A DNA stretch of 64,000 nt from Roseivirga seohaensis (GTDB lineage: Bacteria; Bacteroidota; Bacteroidia; Cytophagales; Cyclobacteriaceae): positions 30,576 to 94,575 of the forward strand of contig NZ_LRPB01000003.1 of assembly GCF_001592945.1 (NCBI RefSeq), written 5' to 3'. Of this stretch, positions 1 to 9,996 are shown one piece after another; position 1 is the stretch's first letter; each line of letters starts with the position of its first letter. The notes beneath the pieces were generated by a model. It was given only the letters and a program-made list of their open reading frames with translations. It searched no databases and had not been told where the DNA came from. Both the position numbers and the translations under genes were made by a program.

Positions 1-233
1 TTTGCATCGAAAACACCCGTAAGTTGAAACAAGACAATGGGAAGTAAAGCAGTAACAGGAATGGGAGCAGCTTCGGTAATCCACCAAATAATCATCCAAG
101 CAGCAATACCAACCACCTTCCATGCTTCAGGAGATATCCAGAAATCGGGAGAAAAGGTTAGGATGAGAAAAAATACTAGGGGTCCAGCAAATAGGCCAAA
201 AATTTTTGCGCCTTTGAAATCAGGTGTGCTCAT
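1..233 (-). CDS. DASS/SLC13-family sodium:anion symporter, N-terminal part
   Basis: Reading leftward from an ATG at 233 gives about 77 residues before the window edge, so this is only the amino end of a gene. The protein begins MSTPDFKGAKIFGLFAGP, has one hydrophobic segment, and then carries WWITEAAPIPVTALLP. That motif is characteristic of the divalent anion:Na+ symporter family, which takes up sulfate, phosphate or C4/C6 carboxylates across the inner membrane. The substrate cannot be told from this part. It diverges from sucD; dicarboxylate uptake next to a TCA gene would make sense but is only inference. Confidence 0.8.
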   Translation of the reverse strand, partial: MSTPDFKGAKIFGLFAGPLVFFLILTFSPDFWISPEAWKVVGIAAWMIIWWITEAAPIPVTALLPIVLFQLTGVFDA

Positions 234-322
234 TTTATTTTTTGGATGACCTACTAAGATAGTATTTTAATAGAGTGTTGTTAAGCCTAGGCGATTCAAA
301 TTCCTATTTTTCTAACAGGCCT

Positions 323-358
323 AAAAAAAGAAAAGAGCCCCAACCTCGAGCTCTTTTT
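323..358 (-). terminator. Terminator-like hairpin without an obvious upstream gene
   Basis: Arms AAAAGAGC (331-338) and GCTCTTTT (350-357) pair perfectly. The A-run at 323-329 becomes a T-tract on the minus strand, and there is a weaker T-run on the plus strand. On the minus strand it would end a transcript started within 400-600, which contains no gene. Confidence 0.5.
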
Positions 359-360
359 CT

Positions 361-408
361 TAATCAACCTTAAAATACTAAAAACTAACTATGTATAATC
401 AACCTTAA
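361..408. repeat. 13-bp direct repeat TAATCAACCTTAA, two copies
   Basis: Identical copies lie at 361-373 and 396-408, 35 bases apart start to start, beside a hairpin at 425-463 (ATAAGTGTT with AACACTTAT). The function is unknown. A protein-binding pair or part of a leader RNA are both possible. Confidence 0.5.
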
Positions 409-600
409 TCTATATTCTTACCTGATAAGTGTTGTTTATCAATTCTTCTTTCTAAACACTTATGGGTAGGTATACCGACAATCGATAAAAATTGTTTCAG
501 TTTTCAGAATAAAATTTCGTTAAAAAAGGTTAACAGTTTTTTCGTTCACAAAAGCTTGGGTTGTAATTCAGCCAAACGGAACATCTCAAGCAATTAATCC

Positions 601-631
601 TTTGGCTTAGCCATTTATTATTCTATTTTTG
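601..631 (+). promoter_or_regulatory. sucD promoter
   Basis: TTTGG at 601-605 and TATTTTTG at 624-631 match the Bacteroidota -33 (TTTG) and -7 (TAnnTTTG) elements with 19 bases between TTTG and TA. The predicted transcript starts about 15 bases upstream of the sucD ATG. Confidence 0.7.
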
Positions 632-653
632 CCACAAATTTAAACCCGCTGTA

Positions 654-1529
654 ATGAGTGTTTTAGTCAATAAAGATTCTAAAATTATAGTTCAAGGATT
701 TACCGGTTCTGAAGGTACTTTCCATGCTGAACAAATGATTGAATATGGTACAAATGTAGTTGGTGGTGTTACTCCAAATAAAGGAGGTCAGCTACACCTA
801 GGCAAACCTGTTTTTAATACTGTTGAAGACGCAGTGACTTCAACAGGTGCAGATGTTTCCATTATTTTTGTTCCACCTGCTTTTGCGGCTGATGCCATTA
901 TGGAAGCGGCTGATGCTGGAATATCTGTAATCATCGCTATTACCGAAGGAATTCCTGTAAAGGATATGGTAATGGCTAAAGAATATATCAAAAACAAAAA
1001 TGTTACTTTGATTGGCCCTAACTGCCCAGGTGTAATTACTCCTGGCGAAGCTAAAGTTGGTATCATGCCTGGCTTTATTTTCAAAAAAGGTAGAATTGGT
1101 TTAGTATCTAAATCAGGTACATTAACTTACGAAGCTGCTGACCAGTTGGTGAAAGCCGGTTTGGGTATTTCTACTGCAATTGGTATTGGTGGCGACCCAA
1201 TTATTGGAACTCCTACTAAAGAAGCCGTAGAGCTTTTAATGAACGATCCAGAAACGGACGCTATCGTTATGATCGGTGAAATTGGCGGTAACTACGAAGC
1301 CCTTGCTGCTGAGTACATTAAATCAACAGGAAACAAAAAACCTGTAGTTGGATTTATTGCTGGTCAAACAGCGCCTCCAGGCAGAAGAATGGGCCACGCT
1401 GGTGCAATCATTGGTGGAGCAGAAGATACTGCAGAAGCCAAAATGAAAATTATGTCAGAGTGCGGAATTACTGTAGTTAATTCTCCTGCAGATATCGGAG
1501 CTACAATGGCTGAACTATTGAAAGCTTAA
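654..1529 (+). CDS. sucD: Succinyl-CoA synthetase (ADP-forming), alpha subunit
   Basis: Alpha subunit of the TCA-cycle enzyme that converts succinyl-CoA to succinate with substrate-level ATP/GTP formation in the cytoplasm. At 291 residues it has the normal length. Residues 1-120 form the CoA-binding Rossmann region ([23 protein letters not shown]). The ligase half carries the phosphohistidine in RRMGHAGAI, His-248. The beta subunit gene sucC is not next to it, so the subunits are made from separate loci. It has its own promoter and a strong terminator, so it is monocistronic. The odhA-odhB-lpd operon supplying its substrate lies 14 kb away. Confidence 0.97.
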   Translation: MSVLVNKDSKIIVQGFTGSEGTFHAEQMIEYGTNVVGGVTPNKGGQLHLGKPVFNTVEDAVTSTGADVSIIFVPPAFAADAIMEAADAGISVIIAITEGIPVKDMVMAKEYIKNKNVTLIGPNCPGVITPGEAKVGIMPGFIFKKGRIGLVSKSGTLTYEAADQLVKAGLGISTAIGIGGDPIIGTPTKEAVELLMNDPETDAIVMIGEIGGNYEALAAEYIKSTGNKKPVVGFIAGQTAPPGRRMGHAGAIIGGAEDTAEAKMKIMSECGITVVNSPADIGATMAELLKA

Positions 1530-1553
1530 GAAGAATAAATCTTAGAAAATATT

Positions 1554-1578
1554 AAAGCCTCATTTTGAGGCTTTTTTT
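1554..1578 (+). terminator. sucD intrinsic terminator
   Basis: Perfect 9-bp stem AAAGCCTCA / TGAGGCTTT with a TTT loop and a 7-base T-tract. The same palindrome may also stop the converging M20 gene on the other strand. Confidence 0.9.
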
Positions 1579-1583
1579 ATGTC

Positions 1584-2780
1584 CTATTGGGCGGAAGCAA
1601 GTTGGTTCAAGGCAATCCAAGCCATCAGACCAATCCCCAATTCAATGGCATCTTCGTCTATGTTGAATTTAGGTGTATGCACCCCCAAAGTAGTTCCTTT
1701 TACTGAATTTCCTGTTCCCAAACGATAGAAGCAAGAAGGCACCTCATGCGAATAGTAGGCAAAATCTTCTGCCCCCATCCATAAATCTAAATCCACAATA
1801 TTTTCTGCACCGAGATAAGCTGTTGCTGCCGCACGTGCTGATTGCGTAGTTGTCGGGTCATTGGTTAAGTAAGGGTAACCAACGTCAATCAACACATCAC
1901 AACTCCCTCCCATTGCCTCAGCAAGTCCTTCAGCAATGCTTCTTATTTTTTTGTGTGCCTCAAAGCGCCACTCCTCGTCTAAAGCCCGAAAGGTTCCTCC
2001 GATTTTAACTTCATCGGGAATGATATTCTGCGCATGGCCACCTTCAATTTGCCCAAACGAAAGCACGGTTGGTTTTTTAGGGTCAGCATTTCTGCTCACT
2101 ACTTGCTGTAACGCCACAATGATATGCGATGCAATCAGAATAGGGTCAATCACTTTATCAGGCAGTGCAGCATGACCACCTTTACCTTTTACGGTAAGGT
2201 AAATTTCATCAGCACTGGCCATGTATTGCCCTTCTCTAAAACCAACTTTCCCTGTCGGAATATACGGCATCACATGTTGCCCAAACATATTATTTGGTCT
2301 AGGGTTTTCCAAAGCTCCATCTTTAATCATTAAAGATGCGCCCCCTGGGTTTTTCTCTTCTCCCGGCTGAAAAACAAGCTTTATAGTTCCTTCAAACTGA
2401 TCTTTAAGTTGCACTAAAATACGGGCGGCACCTAAAAGACATGACGTGTGGACATCGTGACCACAAGCGTGCATTACCCCTATATTCTTAGATTTATAAG
2501 AAACTTCATTTTGCTCCGTAATCGGCAAAGCGTCCATATCGGCACGCAAAGCCACCGTTTTGGATGCTGGATTCCTTCCTTCAATTAAGGCGGTTAACCC
2601 TGTTCCAGCCACTCCTTCCTTTGGTTCGATTCCTAATTTACGCAACTCAGCCGCCACATATTTTGCGGTTTCAAACTCCTTGAAAGAAAGCTCGGGGTTT
2701 GCATGAATATGCCTACGAATATTAACAGTATCCTCTGCATACTGAGCAGCAAGCTTTTTTACGTCATTCAACAAACTCAT
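1584..2780 (-). CDS. M20 family amidohydrolase (N-acyl-amino-acid deacylase/hippurate hydrolase type)
   Basis: A 398-residue zinc metallohydrolase of the M20D subfamily, which removes acyl groups from N-acyl amino acids or related amides. Visible metal-binding motifs are MHACGHDVHT (around residue 103), PGEEKNPGG (around 140), the late GAEDFAYY and GVHTPKFNID. It has no signal peptide, so it is probably cytoplasmic. The start ATG overlaps the stop of the upstream SPOR-like lipoprotein gene by four bases, implying translational coupling in a secA-lipoprotein-M20 transcript. The exact substrate is not deducible; ILR1-like and AbgB-like enzymes share these motifs. Confidence 0.9.
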   Translation of the reverse strand: MSLLNDVKKLAAQYAEDTVNIRRHIHANPELSFKEFETAKYVAAELRKLGIEPKEGVAGTGLTALIEGRNPASKTVALRADMDALPITEQNEVSYKSKNIGVMHACGHDVHTSCLLGAARILVQLKDQFEGTIKLVFQPGEEKNPGGASLMIKDGALENPRPNNMFGQHVMPYIPTGKVGFREGQYMASADEIYLTVKGKGGHAALPDKVIDPILIASHIIVALQQVVSRNADPKKPTVLSFGQIEGGHAQNIIPDEVKIGGTFRALDEEWRFEAHKKIRSIAEGLAEAMGGSCDVLIDVGYPYLTNDPTTTQSARAAATAYLGAENIVDLDLWMGAEDFAYYSHEVPSCFYRLGTGNSVKGTTLGVHTPKFNIDEDAIELGIGLMAWIALNQLASAQ

Positions 2781-3304
2781 TTTTCAAGCTTGAATTGCTC
2801 TGGAACTACAGTAGCGGTTGGGTAATATTTCTTTATTTTTTCATAAAGCGGTTGGGCTTCTATCTGCTGATAGAACTCTCCAATCTTCACGAAATAGGTC
2901 GGCAATTTGTACTGAATCTGCGCCTCCATTGCTGGAAGAATATCGAAAAGGCGATTTCTGATTCTACCTGCCTCAACTTCGTTGGTACCAGAATAAACCA
3001 TAATGGTATAGCCAGAAAGTGTTGCCAAGGTGTCATTTCTCACGGCAATGGAATCCATCACGGCATCCATCTTATCTGATATTTCATAAGTTGAGCGGAT
3101 GGCTTGATTATTCAATACTTTGATTGTATCGCCCTCTTTAGATTGTACCTTAACAGTTGGGCGATATTTCGATAAATCATCAGAATAACTCAAATCAACA
3201 TCGTCTCGCTTTACATCCTTTTTAGGAATAGCCTGATTGGTACAACCAACCGCCAACAGGACTACTGTCAGAGTCAATAAAGTATTTGAAACAGACTTAA
3301 TCAT
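2777..3304 (-). CDS. SPOR-like lipoprotein
   Basis: A 175-residue protein with a lipoprotein signal (LLAVGC, lipid Cys-21). A low-complexity charged linker leads to a C-terminal region of about residues 98-170. This begins [20 protein letters not shown] and resembles a SPOR (sporulation/cell-division repeat) fold, which usually binds peptidoglycan glycan strands lacking stem peptides. It is likely in the outer membrane or periplasm. Its first codons overlap the end of secA by eight bases and its end overlaps the M20 gene, so it sits in the middle of a three-gene transcript. The SPOR assignment rests on sequence pattern only. Confidence 0.75.
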   Translation of the reverse strand: MIKSVSNTLLTLTVVLLAVGCTNQAIPKKDVKRDDVDLSYSDDLSKYRPTVKVQSKEGDTIKVLNNQAIRSTYEISDKMDAVMDSIAVRNDTLATLSGYTIMVYSGTNEVEAGRIRNRLFDILPAMEAQIQYKLPTYFVKIGEFYQQIEAQPLYEKIKKYYPTATVVPEQFKLEK

Positions 3305-6300
3305 TAATAACTACGCATTTATTGCTCAGAATATCTTCTTCCACTTGCTTAAACTTAACGTCATTTTTAATGGTTCCGTCTTGATACTGAACATTTACTC
3401 GATCGTTTCTTCCATAAATCTTTTCAGACTTAATAGGAGCTGTTTTTTCTACCGGAGGTCTGTTTCTAGTATCTTGTCTACTTGCCAAAGCAGATTTAGA
3501 TTCTTCCTTACTCTCATTCAATTTCTGCTGACTTCCTCTACTTCTTGCCTCTTGCACCCTATCTGGCGCTTGTTGAGGGATATCGGCTTTGGTTAAGAAA
3601 GAAACGGTTTCTTCATTTACTTTAGAAAGGAAGGCTTTAAACAATTGGAAAGCTTCGAATTTATAAATCAAAAGTGGATCCTTCTGCTCATAAACCGCAT
3701 TCTGTACCGACTGCTTCAAGTCATCCATGTCGCGAAGATGTTCTTTCCAAGTTTGGTCAATTACAGCTAGTGTAATAGATTTTTCCATGGCCTTGATCAG
3801 CTCAGCATTTTCTGTTTCAACAGTCTTATTCAGGTTAACAGCCACTCCAATCTGCCTTTTTCCATCAATAAATGGAAGGAGAATGTTCTCAACTGTAGCG
3901 CCTTTTTCTTGTTGAATATGCTTCATCAACGGCAGTGTTTTTTCCGCTATATTCTTGTTCTTCTTGTTATAATCTGCATAAACCTCTTCATACAGATCAT
4001 TGATAAGCGTGTTTACATCAGATTGCGTGTATTGATCCAAATTAATTTTGGTATCCATACCTAAAGTACCAATGCAACTCAGTTTGAATCCATCGAAATC
4101 GTTTGTTGGTTTTGTATTGTTCACAATGTCTTCACAAGTGTCGTACATCATGTTCATAATATCCAACTGTAGACGTTCGCCCATCAGCGCATTTCTTCTT
4201 CGTTCGTAGATCACAGAACGCTGTTGGTTCATGATGTCATCATACTCCAAAAGTCGTTTTCTAGTACCGAAGTTATTTTCTTCCACCTTACGCTGTGCTC
4301 TTTCAATAGATTTGGAAATCATGGAATGCTGAATCATTTCACCTTCCTTCAATCCCATTCTATCCATTAACTTGGCCACTCTGTCTGAGCCAAAAAGCCT
4401 CATTAGATTATCTTCTAACGAAACAAAGAATTGAGATGAACCTGCGTCTCCCTGACGGCCCGCTCTACCTCTTAACTGACGGTCAACTCGTCTTGACTCA
4501 TGTCTTTCTGTACCAATAATGGCAAGCCCGCCAGCAGCTTTAGATTCTGGCGATAGTTTAATATCTGTTCCACGACCCGCCATGTTTGTAGCAATGGTTA
4601 CCGTACCTGGTCTACCAGCAGCGGCTACAACATCGGCTTCTCTAGCGTGTTGTTTCGCGTTCAATACCTGGTGCTCAATCTTTTTCAGATGAAGCATTCT
4701 ACTCAATATCTCTGAGATTTCAACCGAAGTAGTACCCACAAGTACCGGTCTGCCTTCAGCAGTTAACTCAACGATTTCATCGACTACGGCATTAAACTTT
4801 TCTCTTACCGTTTTATATACTTTATCCTCTCTGTCTTCTCTTGCAATTGGTCTGTTGGTAGGAATTACCACTGTATCCAACTTATAGATTTCCCAGAACT
4901 CACCTGCTTCTGTTTCGGCAGTACCCGTCATACCTGCCAGTTTGTGGTACATTCTGAAGTAATTCTGCAATGTGATTGTAGCATAGGTTTGAGTAGCGTC
5001 TTCTACCTTCACGTTTTCCTTTGCTTCAATGGCTTGGTGTAGTCCGTCAGAATACCTACGACCGTCCATTACCCTTCCGGTTTGCTCATCTACAATTTTC
5101 ACCTTACCGCCATCAAGGATGTATTCTGTATCCTTTTCAAACATGGTATAAGCTTTTAGCAGCTGGTTCACGGTATGTATTCGCTGGCCTTTTACGGAGT
5201 AATCTTGAATAGCTTCTTCCTTTTGTTTCAGCTTTTCCTCATCCGATAAAGTTTCATCTTTCTCTAGTCTGGCAACTACTTCTCCAATATCGGTCATGAT
5301 AAAGAAGTTTGGATCTTCTCCTTCGCCAGTAATCAAGTCTGTTCCTTTTTCAGTAAGATTAACCGCGTTGGTTTTTTCATCAATAGTAAAGTAAAGCGGT
5401 TCATCTGCCTTAGGCATGTTTTTCTGATTGTCTTGCAGATAGAAGTTTTCTGTTTTCTGCATTACCATCTTCATTCCTGTTTCACTAAGGAATTTAATCA
5501 ATGGCTTATATTTTGGAAGACCACGGAAGGCTCTAAACAAGGCTAATCCACCTTCTTCCTCGTTTCCTTCTTTAATTAACCTTTTGGCATCGTTCAAATA
5601 CTGAGAACATAACTTCTTTTGTGCATCTACCAATTTGGTTACGCGAGGCTTCAATTCATGAAACTCGTGTTCATCCCCTTTAGGAATTGGCCCCGAAATA
5701 ATTAATGGAGTTCTGGCTTCATCGATCAATACTGAATCGACCTCATCGACCATAGCATAATGATGCTTGCGCTGCACAAGTTCTTTGGCTTCTCTAGCCA
5801 TGTTGTCACGCAGATAATCAAAGCCAAACTCGTTATTAGTTCCGTAAGTAATATCAGCACGGTAGGCTTGTCTTCTTTGTTCAGAGTTAGGTTGGTGCTT
5901 ATCAATACAGTCGATGGTAAGCCCATGAAACTGGAATAATGGCGCCATCCATTCTGAATCTCGTTTTGCCAAATAGTCGTTCACCGTAATTACGTGAACC
6001 CCTCTTTCGGCCAAAGCATTTAGGTAGGCAGGCAAGGTAGCCACAAGCGTTTTACCTTCACCAGTAGCCATTTCGGCAATTTTACCTTGATGCAAAACAA
6101 TTCCACCGATAAGTTGAACATCGTAGTGAAGCATCTCCCAAGTCACCTCAGAGCCTGCAGCTAACCACTTATTCTTCCAAACCGCTGTTTCACCAACAAT
6201 TTCTACCTGAGGGCCAATGGCCGCAATTTGCCTGTCGTGCAAAGTGGCCTGAACTTCAAGTTTACCTACTTCTTTTAATCTTCTTGCGGTTTCCTTTACT

Positions 6301-6650
6301 ACAGCAAAGGCATCGGGAAGCACATCCATAAGTACTTTTTCAAGTTCTTCATCGCGCTTCTCTTCCAATTTATCTATTTGATCAAAAATGCTCTCTTTTT
6401 GAGCAATCTCAAGACCAGTTTCGCTATCAATTCTTTTATGAAGTGCCTCTAGCTCTCCATCAATTTCTTTAAGGTAGTCTTTAATCCTTCCTTTAATTTC
6501 TTGGGTCTTCCCCCTTAAGGCCTCATCAGAGATGTTCCTCATTTCGGCAAACGCCTTATTGATCTTGTCAACGTAAGGTTTTACCTCTTTAATATCGCGA
6601 TCTGACTTTGATCCGAAAACCTTTGCTAACCCCTTTGTTAAAAAACTCAT
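3297..6650 (-). CDS. secA: Preprotein translocase ATPase SecA
   Basis: Motor ATPase that pushes unfolded preproteins through SecYEG. Walker A GEGKT lies at residues 197-201, with the [14 protein letters not shown] motif near 305 and [12 protein letters not shown] in the second ATPase domain. At 1117 residues it is about 200 longer than E. coli SecA. The extra length is mainly an acidic, Lys-rich insertion after [18 protein letters not shown] and a charged C-terminal linker. The end lacks the Cys-rich SEC-C zinc module and instead finishes with [15 protein letters not shown] followed by a short basic/acidic tail, a form common in Bacteroidota. It heads the secA-lipoprotein-M20 transcript. Confidence 0.98.
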   Translation of the reverse strand: MSFLTKGLAKVFGSKSDRDIKEVKPYVDKINKAFAEMRNISDEALRGKTQEIKGRIKDYLKEIDGELEALHKRIDSETGLEIAQKESIFDQIDKLEEKRDEELEKVLMDVLPDAFAVVKETARRLKEVGKLEVQATLHDRQIAAIGPQVEIVGETAVWKNKWLAAGSEVTWEMLHYDVQLIGGIVLHQGKIAEMATGEGKTLVATLPAYLNALAERGVHVITVNDYLAKRDSEWMAPLFQFHGLTIDCIDKHQPNSEQRRQAYRADITYGTNNEFGFDYLRDNMAREAKELVQRKHHYAMVDEVDSVLIDEARTPLIISGPIPKGDEHEFHELKPRVTKLVDAQKKLCSQYLNDAKRLIKEGNEEEGGLALFRAFRGLPKYKPLIKFLSETGMKMVMQKTENFYLQDNQKNMPKADEPLYFTIDEKTNAVNLTEKGTDLITGEGEDPNFFIMTDIGEVVARLEKDETLSDEEKLKQKEEAIQDYSVKGQRIHTVNQLLKAYTMFEKDTEYILDGGKVKIVDEQTGRVMDGRRYSDGLHQAIEAKENVKVEDATQTYATITLQNYFRMYHKLAGMTGTAETEAGEFWEIYKLDTVVIPTNRPIAREDREDKVYKTVREKFNAVVDEIVELTAEGRPVLVGTTSVEISEILSRMLHLKKIEHQVLNAKQHAREADVVAAAGRPGTVTIATNMAGRGTDIKLSPESKAAGGLAIIGTERHESRRVDRQLRGRAGRQGDAGSSQFFVSLEDNLMRLFGSDRVAKLMDRMGLKEGEMIQHSMISKSIERAQRKVEENNFGTRKRLLEYDDIMNQQRSVIYERRRNALMGERLQLDIMNMMYDTCEDIVNNTKPTNDFDGFKLSCIGTLGMDTKINLDQYTQSDVNTLINDLYEEVYADYNKKNKNIAEKTLPLMKHIQQEKGATVENILLPFIDGKRQIGVAVNLNKTVETENAELIKAMEKSITLAVIDQTWKEHLRDMDDLKQSVQNAVYEQKDPLLIYKFEAFQLFKAFLSKVNEETVSFLTKADIPQQAPDRVQEARSRGSQQKLNESKEESKSALASRQDTRNRPPVEKTAPIKSEKIYGRNDRVNVQYQDGTIKNDVKFKQVEEDILSNKCVVIND

Positions 6651-6719
6651 ACTGTATTTTTAATATGGTCTAAAGTTAATTTCTTGTATAGAAAAAGGAA
6701 ACATAAGCTTGATTTATAT

Positions 6720-7490
6720 TCACAGCTCTATTACTCCTTCGAATACTTTTTCTGCAGGACCTATCAAATAGATATCCTTAAAAATATCGCCCTCTTGGTT
6801 AAAAGAGACTTGAAGTTCTCCACCAACAGCATTAAGCCTAATGGGCGATTCTGCACCCTTAAGTGCAAAAGACAATGCCGCAGCAGTACATCCAGTACCG
6901 CAAGACAAAGTCTCGTTTTCAACACCTCTCTCATACGTCCTAATTACAAGTGAGTTGTTTGGGCACTCCTCAATAAAGTTCACATTTACTCCATCCTCTT
7001 TAAAGCGGTCAGAATAACGAATATCTCTACCTGTTTGCACAACATCAATATCGTGCGCATTCGGTACATATTTTATGTAATGAGGAGAACCTGTATTGAT
7101 TAGAAAGTCGTTACCGATCAATTCATGTTCGGCAACATCATTCATTAATAAGTGTACTTCATCTTCATCAATAAAAGCGGAGTGAACCCCATCAATGGCT
7201 AAAAACCCGGTTTCATTGTCGATAATTCCTAAACTTTTGGCAAACATAACCGCACAACGGCTTCCGTTACCACACAAACTCTGTGAGCCATCAGGGTTAA
7301 AGTAAATCATTTCGAAGTCGAGTTCGGGGTGATTCTCTATAAGAATGACACCATCTGCGCCTACTCCGAACCTTCGGTCGCACAATCTTCCGATGAGCAA
7401 AAGGTCCGATTTATCGAATTTCAAATCACGATTATCGATCATTACGAAATCGTTGCCTGTACCTTGATATTTATGAAATTGAATCACCAC
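6720..7490 (-). CDS. dapF: Diaminopimelate epimerase
   Basis: Interconverts LL- and meso-diaminopimelate in lysine and peptidoglycan synthesis, without a cofactor. Both catalytic cysteines are visible, in SLCGNGSRC and in ETLSCGTGC. I place the start at the GTG at 7490, giving 256 residues beginning VVIQFHKYQGTGNDF. The in-frame extension to 7592 adds about 34 residues unlike the family and runs into the rplS terminator. No ATG is available near the conserved start. The gene stands alone between the secA unit and rplS. Confidence 0.92.
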   Translation of the reverse strand: MVIQFHKYQGTGNDFVMIDNRDLKFDKSDLLLIGRLCDRRFGVGADGVILIENHPELDFEMIYFNPDGSQSLCGNGSRCAVMFAKSLGIIDNETGFLAIDGVHSAFIDEDEVHLLMNDVAEHELIGNDFLINTGSPHYIKYVPNAHDIDVVQTGRDIRYSDRFKEDGVNVNFIEECPNNSLVIRTYERGVENETLSCGTGCTAAALSFALKGAESPIRLNAVGGELQVSFNQEGDIFKDIYLIGPAEKVFEGVIEL

Positions 7491-7578
7491 TGATAAATTC
7501 TTATTTGGTGGGCAAAGGAACAATAAATGAGCCTTATTTAAAAAGGTGACATATTGGCGCAGAAAAAATATAAGGCAT

Positions 7579-7602
7579 AAAAAAACCCCCAAAATGGAGG
7601 TT
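7579..7602 (-). terminator. rplS intrinsic terminator
   Basis: On the minus strand a 7-bp stem AACCTCC / GGGGGTT (one G-T pair) with a 5-base loop is followed by a run of seven T. It lies just after the rplS stop. Confidence 0.85.
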
Positions 7603-7624
7603 TAAATTCTTTTTAAAGGAATGA

Positions 7625-7984
7625 CTATTTAGTCAACTTCTCTTTAATTCTAGCAGCTTTACCATGTCTACCTCTTAAGTAGAATAATTTAGCTCTTCTT
7701 ACTTTACCTTTTCTAAGCACTTCGATTTTATCGACATTTGGAGAAAGCAGTGGGAACACTCTTTCAACACCAACACCGTTAGAAATCTTTCTTACTGTGA
7801 AAGTCTCACCGTTTGTGCCTGGGTTTTTTCTCTGAATCACAGTTCCTTGAAACTGCTGAATTCTCTCTTTACCACCTTCTTTAATCTTCACGTGCACATT
7901 GATAGTGTCACCTGGATTGAACTGTGGCATCGAAGTTCTTACTTCGTTATTTTCTTGCTCTATAAATTTGATAAGATCACTCAT
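7625..7984 (-). CDS. rplS: 50S ribosomal protein L19
   Basis: Large-subunit protein at the 30S-50S interface; 119 residues, normal length. Family signatures include [21 protein letters not shown] and the C-terminal [20 protein letters not shown]. It is the last gene of the rpsP-rimM-trmD-rplS order known from many bacteria, but it has its own promoter in the 86-base gap after trmD and its own terminator. It can therefore be expressed independently. Confidence 0.97.
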   Translation of the reverse strand: MSDLIKFIEQENNEVRTSMPQFNPGDTINVHVKIKEGGKERIQQFQGTVIQRKNPGTNGETFTVRKISNGVGVERVFPLLSPNVDKIEVLRKGKVRRAKLFYLRGRHGKAARIKEKLTK

Positions 7985-8016
7985 GATTTCTATCTCTAAC
8001 AGCCTCGTCTAAAATC

Positions 8017-8051
8017 GGACTGCAAATATATGGAAAATGTTTTTGTAACAA
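8017..8051 (-). promoter_or_regulatory. rplS promoter and start-site motif
   Basis: Read on the minus strand: TTG at 8051-8049, 18 bases, then TATATTTG at 8030-8023, a good Bacteroidota promoter. It runs directly into TTTGCAGTCC (8026-8017), a 10-base string also present at the rpsP promoter. Confidence 0.75.
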
Positions 8052-8070
8052 GCAGGCTATCAATAATTTT

Positions 8071-8748
8071 TTATTCATCTAGCAATCCAGGTCGCCTAGC
8101 CCTAGTTCGCGCTACAGATTGCTCATACCTCCATTCTTCAATCTTGGCCTGATGACCCGATAAAAGCACTTCTGGCACAACCATTCCTTTATACTCCGCA
8201 GGCCGTGTATAGACTGGTGGAGCTACCAAATCATCTTGAAAAGAGTCCGTCAGAGCCGAAGTTTCGTCAGACAATACCCCGGGCAGCAGTCTAATTATAG
8301 CATCCGCTACCACAGCGGCTGCCAATTCCCCTCCCGATAGCACATAATTTCCAATGCTAATTTCTCGGGTAATAAAATGCTCTCTTACTCTTTCGTCTAC
8401 TCCTTTATAATGACCGCACAGTAAAATAAGATTCCCTTTTAAGGAAAGTTCATTCGCAATTCCTTGATTCAGCAATTCCCCATCAGGAGTCATATAAATA
8501 ACTTCATCATAATCACGCTCAGCCTTTAATTTAGAAATACACAAATCAATCGGCTCAATCATCATCACCATGCCTGCCCCACCGCCATAAGCATAATCAT
8601 CAAGTTGACGCTGCTTGCTGGTTGAGAATTCACGCAAATCATGCACTACCACTTCTGCTAAACCTTTATCCTGCGCTCTTTTTAATATAGAGTGTGAAAA
8701 AGGACTATCAAGCAACCGTGGTAATAAGGTAATGATGTCAATTCTCAT
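8071..8748 (-). CDS. trmD: tRNA (guanine-N1)-methyltransferase TrmD
   Basis: Methylates G37 of tRNAs reading CUN, CCN and CGG codons using SAM, which prevents +1 frameshifting. At 225 residues it has the usual length. The SPOUT knot is represented by [12 protein letters not shown] and by [20 protein letters not shown]. It follows rimM with a 3-base gap, so the two are co-transcribed. Confidence 0.97.
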   Translation of the reverse strand: MRIDIITLLPRLLDSPFSHSILKRAQDKGLAEVVVHDLREFSTSKQRQLDDYAYGGGAGMVMMIEPIDLCISKLKAERDYDEVIYMTPDGELLNQGIANELSLKGNLILLCGHYKGVDERVREHFITREISIGNYVLSGGELAAAVVADAIIRLLPGVLSDETSALTDSFQDDLVAPPVYTRPAEYKGMVVPEVLLSGHQAKIEEWRYEQSVARTRARRPGLLDE

Positions 8749-8751
8749 GGA

Positions 8752-9285
8752 TTAATCTTCTAAATAAACATCTACCAAACCCTCAGGAACAAACATGTGA
8801 ATTTGATTATTCTCTTTGTCTATTTCCTTTATCAGCTCATCCGTCAACGGAATCAATACTTCCTTAGAAGTTTTATGCTTTACCGACAGCAATGTTTGCG
8901 GACCAGCCTCAAACACATTCTCAATCATACCAACAGCCTCATCCGTATTCACATCGATTAACTCTAAGCCTACGAGTTCATGAAAATAAAAATCTCCTTC
9001 CTCTCGTTCTGGAAGAGTAGATAAAGGCAAATAAAGCACACAACCTTTAAGCGACTGTGCTAACTCTAGAGAATCCGTATCCTCAAACCTAATTATGGCT
9101 TTATCTCCATTTAAGGAGATAGCGGTAATAAAAAAAGGAACCAGTTGTTGCCCTTGTTGGACAAAAACTGATTCCAATGTTTTATATTCATCAGGATAGT
9201 CCACGTCTAATAAGACCTGAACCTCACCTTTTAAGCCGTGCGGTTTAACGATATACCCTAATTGGTAACAATCTTCAACCGTCAT
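8752..9285 (-). CDS. rimM: 16S rRNA processing protein RimM
   Basis: Assembly factor for the 30S head that binds S19. The 177 residues comprise an N-terminal RimM barrel (YQLGYIVKPHGLKGEVQV) and a C-terminal PRC barrel (FHELVGLELIDV through VLIPLTDELIKEID). It lies between rpsP (11-base gap) and trmD in the classical ribosomal cluster. Confidence 0.95.
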   Translation of the reverse strand: MTVEDCYQLGYIVKPHGLKGEVQVLLDVDYPDEYKTLESVFVQQGQQLVPFFITAISLNGDKAIIRFEDTDSLELAQSLKGCVLYLPLSTLPEREEGDFYFHELVGLELIDVNTDEAVGMIENVFEAGPQTLLSVKHKTSKEVLIPLTDELIKEIDKENNQIHMFVPEGLVDVYLED

Positions 9286-9296
9286 GACCGAATAAA

Positions 9297-9860
9297 TTAA
9301 TCTTCCTTTTTCTCTTCAGCAGCTGGTGCTTCTTCTGCAGCAGGAGCCTCTACTTCTTCAGTAGCTTCTTCCTCAGCAGCCGGTGCATTAGCAGCCTCTG
9401 CTTCTGCTTTTCTAGCAGCAATCGCCTCAGCTCTTGCAGCATTTACCTTAGCTTCCGCTTCTAATTTCGCTTTCTTAGCGTCATCTTTTGCTTTTGCTAA
9501 TTGCTCTACTTTACCAGAAATCTGAGATTCTTTACCCTCTAACCAAGCCTGATATTTTTTATCAGCTTCTTCTTGAGTAATTGCGCCTTTGATTACACCA
9601 ATCTGAAGGTGTTTTCTTAAAAGAACTCCTCGGTAAGAAAGCATTGCCTTTACAGTATCTGTAGGCTGAGCTCCATTCATAACCCACTGAAACGCCTTCT
9701 CATTATCAATATTGATAGTAGCTGGGTTGGTGTTTGGGTTATAAATACCAATTTTTTCAATAAAGCGACCATCACGTGGTGCTCTTGCGTCTGCGATAAC
9801 TACATCGTAAATCGCTTGCTTCTTGCGGCCTCTACGGGCCAATCTGATTTTTACTGCCAT
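9297..9860 (-). CDS. rpsP: 30S ribosomal protein S16 with long Ala/Glu tail
   Basis: Small-subunit assembly protein. The first ~85 residues are canonical S16 ([34 protein letters not shown]). The remaining ~100 residues form an extension rich in Ala, Glu and Lys ([29 protein letters not shown]) that is likely helical to disordered. E. coli S16 is about 82 residues, so the protein is more than doubled; extended S16 is common in Bacteroidota. It is the first gene of the rpsP-rimM-trmD unit. Confidence 0.96.
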   Translation of the reverse strand: MAVKIRLARRGRKKQAIYDVVIADARAPRDGRFIEKIGIYNPNTNPATINIDNEKAFQWVMNGAQPTDTVKAMLSYRGVLLRKHLQIGVIKGAITQEEADKKYQAWLEGKESQISGKVEQLAKAKDDAKKAKLEAEAKVNAARAEAIAARKAEAEAANAPAAEEEATEEVEAPAAEEAPAAEEKKED

Positions 9861-9879
9861 TTAACTTTTAAAGTTTAGC

Positions 9880-9935
9880 GAGGATCACGTCCTCTAATCT
9901 TTGAAATCACGTCTCAAAAATGGACTGCAAATGTA
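9880..9935 (-). promoter_or_regulatory. rpsP promoter and leader hairpin
   Basis: On the minus strand the -7 element TACATTTG (9935-9928) runs into TTTGCAGTCC (9931-9922), the same string as at rplS. A leader hairpin GAGGA-CGTGA-TCCTC lies at 9894-9880, about 20 bases before the ATG, and could be a regulatory site. No clear -33 TTTG is seen. Confidence 0.6.
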
Positions 9936-9996
9936 CGGGTAATATTTTAATTATAAAACGATTCAGAAAACTGACTTACTAAAGAATGTGTCTATC

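Larger units (their letters stand above)
234..653. other. Divergent intergenic region between the DASS gene and sucD
   Basis: No protein-coding signal is seen on either strand. The 420 bases hold a terminator-like hairpin (323-358), a 13-base direct repeat (361-373 and 396-408), a 9-bp inverted repeat (425-433 with 455-463) and the sucD promoter. A terminator lying between two divergent genes ends no annotated gene, so a short untranslated RNA may be encoded here. Confidence 0.6.

Noticed and set aside
37..249. Plus-strand open frame of 70 codons at the left edge
   Set aside because: The opposite strand encodes the clear DASS transporter N-terminus (WWITEAAPIPVTALLP); the plus frame is its shadow.
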